A DNA stretch of 64,000 bases from Caballeronia sp. SEWSISQ10-4 2. GTDB lineage: Bacteria > Pseudomonadota > Gammaproteobacteria > Burkholderiales > Burkholderiaceae. The position numbers and the translations under genes are program-made. Under the pieces are notes generated by a model that did no database searches, was not told the origin of the DNA, and saw nothing but the letters and a program-made list of their open reading frames with translations. Each line of letters opens with the position of its first letter. Position 1 is the stretch's first letter. The stretch spans positions 62,001 through 126,000 of the forward strand of contig NZ_JALPRJ010000011.1 of NCBI RefSeq assembly GCF_030464885.1, given 5' to 3'. This document shows, piece after piece, positions 1 to 8,674 of this stretch.

Positions 1-1
1 C

Positions 2-184
2 GGCTCGGGCGGCGGTAATGCTCACGGCGCGGCCACGTCAGGAATGACTCATTGGGGCGACCCAGTTGCCACCCGGACGAATTCCATGCCGGCCAATATG
101 CAATACCAAGGGATGGAAAATAGCGCCGACATGGGCGCGATGGCGCCGAATAGCGCAAAGGGCGTTGTCAAGAATGGGCAGTAG
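2..184 (+). CDS. C-terminal fragment of an unidentified protein (5' end outside window)
   Basis: A reading frame is open from the first bases of the window to a TAG at 182-184 and gives about 60 residues with no start needed inside the window. It is rich in Gly, Ala, Met and Asn (GSGGGN near the start, repeated MxN and MGAMAPN stretches later). I recognise no family. Low-complexity C-termini like this are common in small secreted or cell-envelope proteins of Burkholderiales, but that is only a resemblance. The opposite strand also has a short open frame, which looks like a shadow. Confidence is limited because the start and most of the protein are missing. Confidence 0.4.
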   Translation, partial: GSGGGNAHGAATSGMTHWGDPVATRTNSMPANMQYQGMENSADMGAMAPNSAKGVVKNGQ

Positions 185-426
185 GGCAAAGCCGTGCCAG
201 CGTGTACGGGACGCTGCGAAAGTTTCTTTCGGCTGAGGTATCGGCATCGCTTAAGGAAACACTGTCTTGTGCATAGCGGAGAGAAGCGAAGCCTTAGCCG
301 TGTCTGGATTTAGCCGACGATATATTTCTTCCTCCACGCGCTTCGCTGTGTAATCCAGAGACACAATTGCGCTTGAACTAAGCAAAGTTGTTCGGCTCCT
401 ACTTAAGAAGCGCGGGAGATGATCAC

Positions 427-762
427 ATGCTTAAGCCAATTGCATTATTCGCACTTGTTGCGTGTTTAGGCGGCTGTGCCGTTGCCCCGGGCTACGGATA
501 TCCAGACCCCTACGAAACCGGCTACGCGGCGCCCTACTATTACGGATATCCGTCTGTCTACGGCGGCGGCATTTACGTTGGCGGAGGATGGGGCGGTGGA
601 CATTACTTCAACCACGGCGGCTACTGGCATGGTTGGGACCACGGGAACGGAGGCGGCCATCATGGTGGCGGCGGATGGCACGGCGGCGGTGGCGGCGGGC
701 AGTGGCAGCAGGGTGGCGGCGGACACGCTAGCGGTGGCGGGCACGGCGGTGGCCGGGGCTAA
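427..762 (+). CDS. Gly/His-rich small lipoprotein
   Basis: This 111-residue protein starts with a short lipoprotein signal: a hydrophobic run followed by the lipobox-like LGGC, so Cys-17 is the likely lipidated residue. The mature part is rich in Tyr, Gly and His (YGYP and GGGYWHGWDHG-type segments) and ends in a long Gly/His tail. ATG 427 is preferred over upstream starts because GGGAGA lies just upstream at good spacing and because it begins the signal peptide. The likely location is the outer membrane or periplasm. The His-rich tail could bind metal ions, which is inference from composition. No operon partner is visible. Confidence 0.7.
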   Translation: MLKPIALFALVACLGGCAVAPGYGYPDPYETGYAAPYYYGYPSVYGGGIYVGGGWGGGHYFNHGGYWHGWDHGNGGGHHGGGGWHGGGGGGQWQQGGGGHASGGGHGGGRG

Positions 763-1118
763 GAACAAGGTCCCGAGTGGCTTGCTGAACGACTACTAAT
801 GTCTGGCGCGTTCGACTTCCCGGATAGTTTGTCAGTAACCACTATCCGGCGAATGGCCCTTGCGCATCGCCCGGTTGATCTAATACCGAACGCAGCGTTC
901 TCCGGTAAAGCTTTACCGCGGTCGTCATAAGCTCGGTCAAATTTTCCAAGCCCATCGTGGCCGAGTGACTTCGGGCAAAAATCATTTCGCCAGGATTGGC
1001 GCGCCCCTCGTTCATCGATGAAGGGCGCTCTCGCTATCCATTAAACGGCAGGTGTAGCCGATACGGCCAATGCGCGCTCGCCTGAATCCTGATTAGCCGC
1101 AGAGTTCGTCTTGCTTGC
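763..1118. other. Gene-free stretch with two inverted repeats
   Basis: I see no convincing gene in these 356 bases. Two stem-loops are present. One has arms CCGGATAGT/ACTATCCGG at 820-828 and 841-849. The other has arms GCGCCC/GGGCGC at 1001-1006 and 1023-1028 around a TTCATCGATGAA core. Neither is followed by a clear T-run, so they may be weak convergent terminators between the lipoprotein gene and the H-NS gene rather than strong intrinsic ones. Confidence 0.4.
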
Positions 1119-1712
1119 TCAGGTTGCGGATTTCTTCGTGGCGGAAGCCTTCTTCACCGACACGCGTTTTGTCGTTGTTTTCTTGGCTGCGATCTTCCTC
1201 GCAGGCGCATTCGCCACCGTCGCTTTCTTGGCGGCTGCCTTCTTGGCCGGCGCTTTTGCACTTAGCGTTTTCACTGCTACTTTCTTGCCGGAAACTTTCT
1301 TTGCTGCTTTCTTGCTTGCAGGTTTTGTCGCGCTTGCTTCAGCAGCATTGCTTTCGCTGTGACCAGCGATCAAGAATTTCGTGCGGTCCTTAACGTCTTT
1401 GATCCACAGCGGCGGCCGGGCCCAGCCGCTCCACGTGGCACCGGTTTTGGGATTGCGATACTTGGCGGCCAGCTTCCCGTTAGCCGCTGCTTTTTCCTTG
1501 GACTTGGACTTGGCTTTGGATGTTGTGCCCGCCGGTCGGCCGCGGGGCTTCTTTGTGGATGAGTGAGCGTCGATGTCAGTGGTAGTCAGTCCATGCTCAT
1601 CCATAAGTTTGCGGATGTCGTTGAGGACGGATTGTGCCCGCTTCGCGATCATTGCTTCCGCTTGCGCCTGCAGCTTTTTCAGCTTGGCTTGAATCTGTTC
1701 CAGAGTCGGCAT
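1119..1712 (-). CDS. H-NS family nucleoid protein with AT-hook and histone-H1-like tail
   Basis: This 197-residue protein starts at ATG 1712, with AAGGA just upstream on the coding strand. Residues 1-45 are an alpha-helical H-NS oligomerisation region (MPTLEQIQAKLKKLQAQ type). Residues 55-62 contain PRGRP, a classical AT-hook. Residues 82-105 match the H-NS DNA-binding core (KYRNPKTGATWSG...PLWI). From about residue 123 to the end there is a Lys/Ala/Thr-rich tail resembling histone H1 or AlgP-type proteins. Family members usually carry an RGR-type loop in the core, but here the loop reads GWARP, so minor-groove binding may rely on the AT-hook instead. Expected role: DNA compaction and silencing of AT-rich DNA. 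At roughly 100 residues, the common length of the family, this protein is about twice as long. Confidence 0.88.
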   Translation of the reverse strand: MPTLEQIQAKLKKLQAQAEAMIAKRAQSVLNDIRKLMDEHGLTTTDIDAHSSTKKPRGRPAGTTSKAKSKSKEKAAANGKLAAKYRNPKTGATWSGWARPPLWIKDVKDRTKFLIAGHSESNAAEASATKPASKKAAKKVSGKKVAVKTLSAKAPAKKAAAKKATVANAPARKIAAKKTTTKRVSVKKASATKKSAT

Positions 1713-2039
1713 TATGGTTTCCTTAAGAGTGGTTGCCCGCACTATGCCATGTGCTCTCTGATTTCGGAAGCGGCTAATAGCGCCACAATATTTAAGGCGC
1801 GCAGGGCTTAATACACTTTGTTTCATTCCATGACAAACGACCAAGCTTTACCCCTAGCGCGTTGAATGCTTGGGCATCGATTCGCTCAGCTTGCGGCGTA
1901 TTCAAATAGAGGGAATGCAGGTGTTGCCGCTCTTCGCCGAGTTATTCAATGACACGAGACCGATGACGGTTAACCCTCGTTTGTGAACGTGCAGGATACC
2001 GATGCAGATTGGCGAAACGACGGGTTCGGAGCGCGTTAT

Positions 2040-2243
2040 TTAATATCGGTGAGGAGGCGGCCGATGGTGCGGCGGACGATGATGATGATGGTGTCTCGGC
2101 GGCGGCAACGGACGGCAGCGCCGCACATAATGCCCGTGGACCCAGACGCGCCGGCATTCCATCCGGGGCCGTGCGTCAGCTACCGATGGAATGGCGGCGC
2201 TTGCTGCAGCGGCCAACAAGACAACCGCGAAAAATCTTCGCAT
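2040..2243 (-). CDS. Small secreted His/Pro-rich protein
   Basis: This 67-residue protein starts at ATG 2243, preceded by GGAG at good spacing on the coding strand. Residues 1-22 form a Sec-type signal peptide (MRRFF, an Ala-rich hydrophobic core, then VADA). The mature part is basic and ends in runs of His and Pro (PPRHHHHH and HRPP repeats). It resembles small periplasmic proteins of Burkholderiales with no known function. The His cluster could chelate Ni, Zn or Cu, which is inference. A longer frame from 2342 exists, but it overlaps the neighbouring gene and lacks the signal sequence. Confidence 0.6.
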   Translation of the reverse strand: MRRFFAVVLLAAAASAAIPSVADARPRMECRRVWVHGHYVRRCRPLPPPRHHHHHRPPHHRPPPHRY

Positions 2244-2274
2244 GCTTACTCCACAAAAACAGAGCGCCCTATTG

Positions 2275-2799
2275 CTACTTCTTCGGGGTCTTCGAAACCT
2301 TGGGCGCTGCTTTAGACGCCGGCTTGGCCGGAGCTTTTTCAACGGCCGGTTTTTTACCGGGTTTTTCCGCAGCCTCGGCGGTGGCTTTCGGCTTGGCCGT
2401 CTTAGCGGCGGCCTTTGGCTTTTTGGGAGCGGTATCGGCAGCCTTGGGTTTGGCCGCTGTCTTAGCCGCCGCCTTGCGCGCGACCTTCGAGTCGTCCTTG
2501 GGCTTGGCCTTGGTCTTTGATGTTTTGACGCTCTCCTCGCCGGGAGGCGTCACCTTTGACTTTGCCTTGACCGGCTTCTTCGCGGATTGCTTGATAATAG
2601 CGCTCGCGTCGGCAGCCTCATCGGGCGACGTAACCGGCACAACCGGCGCGGCCGCTGCAGCCTCTTGCCCGAGCAAGGCGCGCGCTTTCTCCCAATACTC
2701 GGTAGAACGTCCTTCTGGACGACCGTCCGCTTCCCATAGATGGTATGCGTGCAAACGAAGCTTTTCTTCCAAAGATTTGTTGTGCATTCCATTAACCAT
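2275..2799 (-). CDS. DUF2934 protein with Lys/Ala-rich tail
   Basis: This protein has about 174 residues. The first 45 match the DUF2934 pattern (IRLRAYxLWEADGRPEGRSxEYWxxA type; here LRLHAYHLWEADGRPEGRS). The rest is a long Lys/Ala/Pro tail of PKAA and AKPA repeats, similar to the tail of the H-NS gene at 1119-1712. DUF2934 proteins are small and uncharacterised. The tail suggests nucleic-acid binding, which is inference. Starts at 2799 (MVNG) and 2787 (MHNK) are both possible because neither has a clear ribosome-binding site. Confidence 0.75.
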   Translation of the reverse strand: MVNGMHNKSLEEKLRLHAYHLWEADGRPEGRSTEYWEKARALLGQEAAAAAPVVPVTSPDEAADASAIIKQSAKKPVKAKSKVTPPGEESVKTSKTKAKPKDDSKVARKAAAKTAAKPKAADTAPKKPKAAAKTAKPKATAEAAEKPGKKPAVEKAPAKPASKAAPKVSKTPKK

Positions 2800-2984
2800 T
2801 TCGCGTATTCATGCGTTTATGTTACAGGAGCGTCGCCTCTTGTGTTGACGAGCAGACGCCGCATTCGGAGTGCTTTATTGCTTGCAGGATTGGTCCATGC
2901 GCCGCGCGCTTAGATCATGCCACGCTATAAAAATGTCTTTTTTCCCGTGCTAGGATGCTTCACGGATAAGTTTGAGGTATCGCG

Positions 2985-3578
2985 ATGACAACCTTATATG
3001 ACACCTTGTCCGTCTCGGAACATGCGACGGCCGAAGAGATAAAGCGGGCTTACAGGAAAGCGGTCATGCGTTGGCATCCGGACCGCAATGTCGGTCAGGA
3101 GCATGCCGCGCGCGCCGCATTCCTCGACATTCGAAATGCTTACGCCATTCTGTCCGACCCCGCGCAAAGGCAAGTCTACGACTCCGTTTTTGCTGAGGAA
3201 ATGAAGCGGCAGGAGGAGCAGCGGCGGCGCGAGGAACAGGAGCAGGCAGAACGCGAGGCTGCGGCTCGCGCGGCAGAGGAGGCGGAATACGCCAGCACGG
3301 TCGCGTTGGCGATGCGCTTTGCCACGCAAGGGTATAACCGCGACGTGGTCCGCGGGGTGTTGCTGGGCCATGGTTGTGACGACGAGCTTGCTTGCCGCAT
3401 CGCCGATAGTGCGCTTGCGCTACACGCGTCCAGGCAGGCCGAGGTTGCATCGGCGGAACCTGAGGACATCGCGCAGGAGACTCACGGCGATCAGCAAGAA
3501 GAGGACCCGATACCCACGGATCGCGTGCGCTCGTTTTCCGACATCTGGCTGCCTTTCTGGAACGTGCTGCGTTCGTAA
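2985..3578 (+). CDS. J-domain (DnaJ-like) co-chaperone
   Basis: This is a 197-residue protein. Residues 1-70 form a J domain with the essential HPD at 31-33 and the flanking YDTLSVSEHAT...IKRAYRK and NAYAILSDPAQRQVYD segments. Residues about 73-110 are a highly charged Glu/Arg/Ala helix, probably a coiled coil. The C-terminal part is not recognised and has no zinc fingers or substrate-binding barrel, so this is a class III J protein. It should stimulate the ATPase of an Hsp70 and target it to an unknown client. ATG 2985 has GAGG upstream. No neighbour indicates the client. Confidence 0.88.
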   Translation: MTTLYDTLSVSEHATAEEIKRAYRKAVMRWHPDRNVGQEHAARAAFLDIRNAYAILSDPAQRQVYDSVFAEEMKRQEEQRRREEQEQAEREAAARAAEEAEYASTVALAMRFATQGYNRDVVRGVLLGHGCDDELACRIADSALALHASRQAEVASAEPEDIAQETHGDQQEEDPIPTDRVRSFSDIWLPFWNVLRS

Positions 3579-3924
3579 CCGAGCCGCTCTCCCAGACCGC
3601 TCTGGTCTTGCCAGGTCGCAGTCTTGCTACGTTCTCTGAATCAGAATCACCAGAGGCCTTCAAAAATCACCTTAAGCGTGACTTAGCGAGCGCTGCCTGG
3701 TCATATGTTCAGGTCGGGCGCGGCGTTCCGGAAAGCGGGCTGCCAGCTTCCCATTGCTTGACGAGAGAGCGTGCCTCGACACTAAAAGTCCTCGCGTACT
3801 TGTTCCCACTGTCGCTCGACGCAAGGCATCGGAAACTGGCGGGCATGACCGACGCAACAACCGCTTGTCAGGAACATAATCTGTTTAAAGTAAAAAACCA
3901 GGAAAAAACGGTCCGGAGATGCCG
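3579..3924. other. Intergenic stretch, no gene seen
   Basis: No gene is supported in these bases. Short frames here lack ribosome-binding sites and coding character. The region should hold the promoter of the DedA-PAP2 gene, but I cannot place a convincing -35/-10 pair. GGAG at 3915-3918 is the ribosome-binding site of that gene. Confidence 0.4.
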
Positions 3925-5934
3925 ATGGAGCATGCCTACTTCAAATTGCTGCATGTGCTTTCGGGGCATCCCGCGTGGGCTCTCACGGTCGTATTACTGG
4001 CAGCATTTTTCGAATCCATTGCGTTTATCGGCACCTTCGTTCCGGGCAGCACCGCCATGTTCGTTGCGGGTGCGCTGGTCGGCACCGGTTCGCTCAATCT
4101 CGGCTGGGTATTCGCCTACGCCATCGCAGGCGCCGTAGCGGGCGATGCCGCAAGCTACTGGTTCGGCTGCAGCCATAAGGAAACCATCGCTAAGTTGTGG
4201 CCGTTCCGCGCACACCCCGGCATGCTGGCAGCGGGGCAACGCTACTTCGAAGCGCACGGCGCAAAAAGCGTAATCTTCGCGCGCTTCATCGCGCCGCTGC
4301 GGGCGGTTGTTCCTGTCGTGGCCGGGACGCTAGGGATGCGGCCGCTGCGCTTCCTCGTGATCAATATCGTTTCGGCGCTGATCTGGGCGCCCGTGCATAT
4401 TCTTCCGGGTGTTGTCTTCGGGGCATCAATCGAACTGGCGGGGGCGGTGTCGTTCCGGCTCGTCGCCGTGCTTGCCATTCTCGTTGCCGTAACCTGGCTG
4501 ACGTTCCGGCTGACGAGTCTCGTTGTGTCGCATGCGCGGACGTGGACGGACTCCTCGCGTCGAAGTCTGCTGCATTGGGCACGCCGCCATCACGGCGCAA
4601 CGGGCCGCTTTGTCCTCGGCATTCTGGATCCCAAGCATCAGGCCGCTACGCTGATCGCGGTCATTTCCGTGTTGCTGCTCGCTTCCGCCGCCGTGTTCTT
4701 TTCCACGCTGCATGGCGTCTCGCACGGCGAGTCGCTGGTCCAGGTCGATGTGTCGGTCTATCGCTTTCTCCAGTCGTTCCGGTCCTCGTGGGGCGACGTG
4801 ATCCTCGCCGTGCTCGCGACGCTGGGCAGCGTACCGACCCTCGCTGCGCTGACGGTGCTGGTAGTCGTGTGGATGACGTTTGAACGCCGCTGGCGCACTG
4901 TCGCGTACTGGCTGACTGCCGTCATGTTCTCCCAGCTATTGATCCTGGCGATCCAGATCACGATCCAGCGTCCGCTGCCGGGTGCGGTGGCGTCCAGCCT
5001 GCGCGCGTTTCCCAGCAATCACGTGGCAGCCAGTGTCGTGATCTACGGATTCCTGTCGTTCTTGCTGGCGCGTCGGGTGGGTGGCGTGGTGAGAATACTG
5101 GTCGCGATGGCAACGGTCGCCATCCTGGTTGCGGTCGCGTTCTCGGGACTTTATTTCGGCCACTTCACCTTCTCCGATGCAGTCGGCGGAGCCGCCCTTG
5201 CAGCCACCTGGGTCTTTGTTGTTGCGTTGACCGCCGTGTGGCGATACCCCGCGAAACCGATGCCGCGCGCCATGATGCCGGTGGCCGTTCTGGCGGTCGT
5301 GTGCGCAAGCGTCGCGTTGCAATTCAGGACGAGCCTTGAGGCGATGGCGGCTGAACCGGCACCGCCCGCTATCGTGGTGACGCCGTTGCAATGGACAGAT
5401 ACCGTGTGGCGGACCTTTTCTTGCTATCGGTCAGGCATGGACGGCGACCGGCTCGAACCGATCACCGTCCAATGGGCCGCGACGGCTGAGCAGATCAGCG
5501 TTCAATTGGAGCGCAGAGGGTGGACAGAAGGCACGCGTTTGTCCACGCACAGCGTCCTGTCGCTTGTTTCACCGAACGTGGCGGCCACGGCGCTACCCGT
5601 GTTGCCGAGGTTGAACAATGGCGAGCCGTCGGCGCTGATATTTACGCGCGCTCACATGAATGCCGACGAACGCGATGTCTTGCGATTCTGGCCGACTCAA
5701 TATGCCGTGCAGCACCGGGGCGGACAGCCACCCACACCTATCTGGCTCGGCTCGCTGGTTCACGAGCGGCTGCTGCGGCCGTCGTGGCCATTCAATGTCT
5801 TGCGGCCGGACAAGCGAATCGATTCGATGATTGCAGCGCACGGAGAGGTATCGCCATGGCACGGCCTCGAGGTGGCGCGAAGCGCGGGCTGCGGCGGCAT
5901 TCCCGTGACGCTCGTGGAGTCCGAAGGGCAGTGA
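3925..5934 (+). CDS. DedA - PAP2 phosphatase - LssY_C membrane protein
   Basis: This is a membrane protein of about 669 residues with three modules. Residues 1-210 are a DedA/SNARE-associated (VTT) domain, with a GTFVPGST segment and a later FARFIAPLRAVVP motif. Residues about 265-445 are a PAP2 phosphatase core: QRP near 348, PSNH near 363, and S-x5-H-x4-D (SGLYFGHFTFSD) near 408-419, in the order expected for an acid phosphatase site; PSNH replaces the usual PSGH. Residues about 490-660 resemble the LssY C-terminal domain. It probably moves or dephosphorylates undecaprenyl phosphate or other lipid phosphates at the inner membrane. ATG 3925 is chosen over 3919 because GGAG at 3915-3918 would abut 3919. 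Another DedA gene follows at 6000. Confidence 0.85.
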   Translation: MEHAYFKLLHVLSGHPAWALTVVLLAAFFESIAFIGTFVPGSTAMFVAGALVGTGSLNLGWVFAYAIAGAVAGDAASYWFGCSHKETIAKLWPFRAHPGMLAAGQRYFEAHGAKSVIFARFIAPLRAVVPVVAGTLGMRPLRFLVINIVSALIWAPVHILPGVVFGASIELAGAVSFRLVAVLAILVAVTWLTFRLTSLVVSHARTWTDSSRRSLLHWARRHHGATGRFVLGILDPKHQAATLIAVISVLLLASAAVFFSTLHGVSHGESLVQVDVSVYRFLQSFRSSWGDVILAVLATLGSVPTLAALTVLVVVWMTFERRWRTVAYWLTAVMFSQLLILAIQITIQRPLPGAVASSLRAFPSNHVAASVVIYGFLSFLLARRVGGVVRILVAMATVAILVAVAFSGLYFGHFTFSDAVGGAALAATWVFVVALTAVWRYPAKPMPRAMMPVAVLAVVCASVALQFRTSLEAMAAEPAPPAIVVTPLQWTDTVWRTFSCYRSGMDGDRLEPITVQWAATAEQISVQLERRGWTEGTRLSTHSVLSLVSPNVAATALPVLPRLNNGEPSALIFTRAHMNADERDVLRFWPTQYAVQHRGGQPPTPIWLGSLVHERLLRPSWPFNVLRPDKRIDSMIAAHGEVSPWHGLEVARSAGCGGIPVTLVESEGQ

Positions 5935-5999
5935 GCTTTGAACACACGATGAAATGAAGTGGCGGCAGTGCGGGGTCGAATGCTCCAGGAGGCGAGTAC

Positions 6000-6974
6000 T
6001 TGATACAAATTCCAGCATCGGCAATCGCAAACTGGGGAAGCGTGGCGGTCTTCGCCAATGTGCTGGTCACGCGGCTTGGTGCACCGCTGCCGGCTATCCC
6101 CGTGCTTATCTTCGCCGGTTCCGCGATCGCCGGCGGATCGCTGGTGTTCTCTCACGTACTGTGTGCCGCGGTGCTCGCAGCGCTGATCGGCGACTGTGTG
6201 TGGTTTTCGGCGGGGCGCATCTATGGACGCCGTCTGACTCATATCCTCGGGCGTATGTCCTTGTCACTCGATGCGAGTGTGCGGACCACGCGCGCCTTGT
6301 TCGAGCGTTTTGGCGTGCCGATCGTGGCGGTATCGAAGTTCGTTCCCGGTCTCGCGCTCATCACGCCGCCGCTGATGGGCACCACGCTTATTGCCCCGGC
6401 AGTGTTTGTTGCATGGGACGCTTTGGGCACAGTGGCGTGGGCTTCATTCTGGTTGCTTGGCGGCGCGTTGTTCGAGCGGCAGCTCGCGATGTTGCTGATG
6501 ATGCTTAGGCCCCACGGCGGATCGATACTCGACGTGCTGGTCATGGCTGCCGTTCTGTACCTGACGTATCGATATGTACTGCGCTGGCGTTTTCGAAAGT
6601 GGCTGAGCCGCAGGATCGCCTCGCCGGAACGGCTTGACCGCATGATGCGTTCAAGCACGCCGCCCTTGATTCTCGATGCACGCACGGCGTCGGTTCGGCG
6701 CGAGGAGTCGTATCGAATTCCGGGGGCTTTGCTGCTTGACTTGAAATCGCTGGGGACTATGGATGCCAATCTTTCGGCGGGCCATATTGTTGTCTACGGC
6801 ATGTATCCGAACGACGCGGCCGTCAGAAAGGTTCGCAAGCAGTTGCTCGAAAAGGGCGCGGTGAACGTTCGCGTTTTATACGGCGGGCTGGACGAATGGG
6901 TGCGCCTTGGTTATGCGGTCGAGCGGCTGCCACCGGATTTGGATGCATTCAACGTATCGATGGCGCCTTCCTAG
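6000..6974 (+). CDS. DedA family membrane protein with C-terminal rhodanese-like domain
   Basis: This 324-residue protein starts at TTG 6000, supported by AGGAGG 7 bases upstream. Residues 1-200 are a DedA (VTT) domain with several membrane segments and FVPGLALITPPLMG, the family's second conserved loop. Residues about 220-312 fold like a rhodanese (LILDARTA, RIPGALLLDL, HIVVYG, VRVLYGGLDEW). Where an active rhodanese has its Cys after VVY, this protein has Gly-267, so sulfur transfer is unlikely and the domain may be a sensor or scaffold. DedA-rhodanese fusions occur in proteobacteria. It lies 65 bp after the DedA-PAP2 gene on the same strand, so co-transcription is likely. Confidence 0.88.
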   Translation: MIQIPASAIANWGSVAVFANVLVTRLGAPLPAIPVLIFAGSAIAGGSLVFSHVLCAAVLAALIGDCVWFSAGRIYGRRLTHILGRMSLSLDASVRTTRALFERFGVPIVAVSKFVPGLALITPPLMGTTLIAPAVFVAWDALGTVAWASFWLLGGALFERQLAMLLMMLRPHGGSILDVLVMAAVLYLTYRYVLRWRFRKWLSRRIASPERLDRMMRSSTPPLILDARTASVRREESYRIPGALLLDLKSLGTMDANLSAGHIVVYGMYPNDAAVRKVRKQLLEKGAVNVRVLYGGLDEWVRLGYAVERLPPDLDAFNVSMAPS

Positions 6975-7315
6975 CGATCACAGGTACTACAAAACTCCAC
7001 GATCGTACTCGTGAGCCTTGGGCTGCTCAGAGCTCACATGCCCATTTGTATGCCTGCTTTAGTGGGGATGCGCGGACGAAAAACTCGTGGCTAAATAAGC
7101 CTAACGAATCAGACGGGGACAAGCTGACGCAAGTTCAGCGTAGGAGAAGCCGGTGACGACGCGACGGGGATAGAACAACGGGGGCGTGTAATCGGCGAGT
7201 GAAACGAAGCGAATTAGAAGTTAACGAGGGGAGAGGTAGCGTGCCGGCGGCTGGACGAGGCGAGACGTCTGGTCGCCGGATGCGCTGCGATTTTTTGCAG
7301 ATTCATCAAGCTTAG
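6975..7315. other. Intergenic stretch, no gene seen
   Basis: These 341 bases lie between the convergent DedA-rhodanese gene and the cupin gene. I see no gene with coding character, no clear hairpin terminator and no repeat. Confidence 0.4.
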
Positions 7316-7699
7316 TCACGCCAATTGCTGCGCAAGCGATTTCGTGAGCGGGCTGTCTACATCGCCGGTATGTTTGGTCGTCACCGGCTCGATCAATACA
7401 ATCCAGCATTCCTCTTCCGCGACCGGATTATGCAAAACGCCGCGGGGCACAACGTGCATCGATCCTTCGTGCAGATGGACCGCTCGCTCGCCTTCGTATT
7501 CGATCCGCAAATTCCCTCGAACCACATAGAACAGTTCGTCTTCGCCCGCGTGGCTGTGCCAGACCAGTTCGCCCCGCACCTTGGCAACTTTCACGTATTG
7601 GTCATTTACCTGCGCTACGACCTTGGGAGACCAATACTCCGTGACGGCGTCGAACGCGGCCTGTAGATCGATAGGGCCGGCGGAAAAGGCCAGGTTCAT
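7316..7699 (-). CDS. Small single-domain cupin protein
   Basis: This is a 127-residue protein with one cupin barrel. Motif 1 is seen as VWHSHAGEDELFYVVRG (His-x-His-x4-Glu spacing) and motif 2 as MHVVPRGVLHNP, giving the three-His/one-Glu metal site of the superfamily. ATG 7699 is preferred because GGAG on the coding strand sits 8 bases upstream; a TTG at 7705 would be too close. It lies 54 bp after the IclR gene on the same strand, so it is probably co-transcribed and may act in the neighbouring sugar-acid pathway, for example as an isomerase or lyase accessory. The exact reaction cannot be read from sequence. Confidence 0.82.
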   Translation of the reverse strand: MNLAFSAGPIDLQAAFDAVTEYWSPKVVAQVNDQYVKVAKVRGELVWHSHAGEDELFYVVRGNLRIEYEGERAVHLHEGSMHVVPRGVLHNPVAEEECWIVLIEPVTTKHTGDVDSPLTKSLAQQLA

Positions 7700-7752
7700 A
7701 TTCAATTCTCCATTTAATTAATTCCGACGCGGCAGAACGGACTGCGCGTGGT

Positions 7753-8544
7753 TCAGTTCACGCCCACACCGGGCTCCCAATACACATTTAACCCCATCAA
7801 CTCCGTCAGCGTTTGCACTGCCGCTTTCATCCGTTCCCCCACCTCGTTCATCGAAGGCACGGGCGCTTTGTCGATGCGTTCTATGAACGGCGTCGTCAAC
7901 GAAGCAATCGCGTGCCCGTTTCGTCCAAACACCGGATAAGCGAGGTTCTTCACGCCCTTGACCTGACGGCTAGGCATGCGCGCATGTCCGCGTTCCTTGA
8001 TCCGTGCCAGATCCGCGGCAAGCTGTTTTGCGTCGACGGGCAATTCTCCATCCACGGGCACATGCAGCTTAAGCATCCGCTTGCGTTCCAGCTCTTCCTG
8101 GAACGCCATCAGTACTTGCCCTGAAGCGGTATCGGTCATGCCGATCAGCGTTCCCACCTTCAACGAAAAGCCCCAGCGCTCCGGGCTCTCCACGCCCGCG
8201 ACAATCAACACGCGGCCGTCCTGATACACGCATAGATGGAACGATTGCCTGACGTCGTTGGCGAGTTGCGTCATCAACGGCAGCGCGGTGGTCACCAGCG
8301 ACCGTACCGGTTGATGTCGATGAGCAAGCTGGAACAGCAACAACGACAACACGTATCGATCGCCCATCGCCAGCAGATAGCCACGCGTCTCCAGCGTGAC
8401 GACCATGCGAAAAATCTCTGCTGTGGTGCGCCCGAGCGTCTTTCCCAGATCAGCCAGTGACAAGCCCTCTGGATGACCCGCCAGCAGTTCGATGATGTCC
8501 AGCCCCTTTTCGAGCGCCGGCGCCGAATATCGCGTGTTGTCCAA
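7753..8544 (-). CDS. IclR family transcriptional regulator
   Basis: This is a 263-residue protein. Residues 8-70 are an IclR winged helix-turn-helix (ALEKGLDIIELLAG...LSLADLGKTLGRT). Residues about 80-255 are the ligand-binding domain, with the typical TASGQVLMA and AYPVFGRNGHAIASLTTPF segments. The start is TTG 8544, with GGAGG just upstream on the coding strand. It is divergent from the ABC transporter and sugar-acid operon at 8794-14588, so it is the likely regulator of that operon, responding to a sugar acid or its breakdown product. The palindrome at 8675-8686 between the two is a candidate binding site. Confidence 0.92.
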   Translation of the reverse strand: MDNTRYSAPALEKGLDIIELLAGHPEGLSLADLGKTLGRTTAEIFRMVVTLETRGYLLAMGDRYVLSLLLFQLAHRHQPVRSLVTTALPLMTQLANDVRQSFHLCVYQDGRVLIVAGVESPERWGFSLKVGTLIGMTDTASGQVLMAFQEELERKRMLKLHVPVDGELPVDAKQLAADLARIKERGHARMPSRQVKGVKNLAYPVFGRNGHAIASLTTPFIERIDKAPVPSMNEVGERMKAAVQTLTELMGLNVYWEPGVGVN

Positions 8545-8674
8545 AACCCCTCCGTCCCTAAGCCAAGTGTCCGCCTTCTATATGGCGTGATTGTAGACCG
8601 GCGAAACCTTCACGTTCGACGCCATCGTCGACGGAAAAGGTCTTCTGCGGGTATCGGGAAAACACCGATGAAAA

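Noticed and set aside
3635-3645. TCTGAATCAGA, similar to the island operator CTGAATTCAG
   Set aside because: It lacks one central base, has no promoter at the fixed offset, lies far from the island, and sits before a DedA gene with no link to the regulon.
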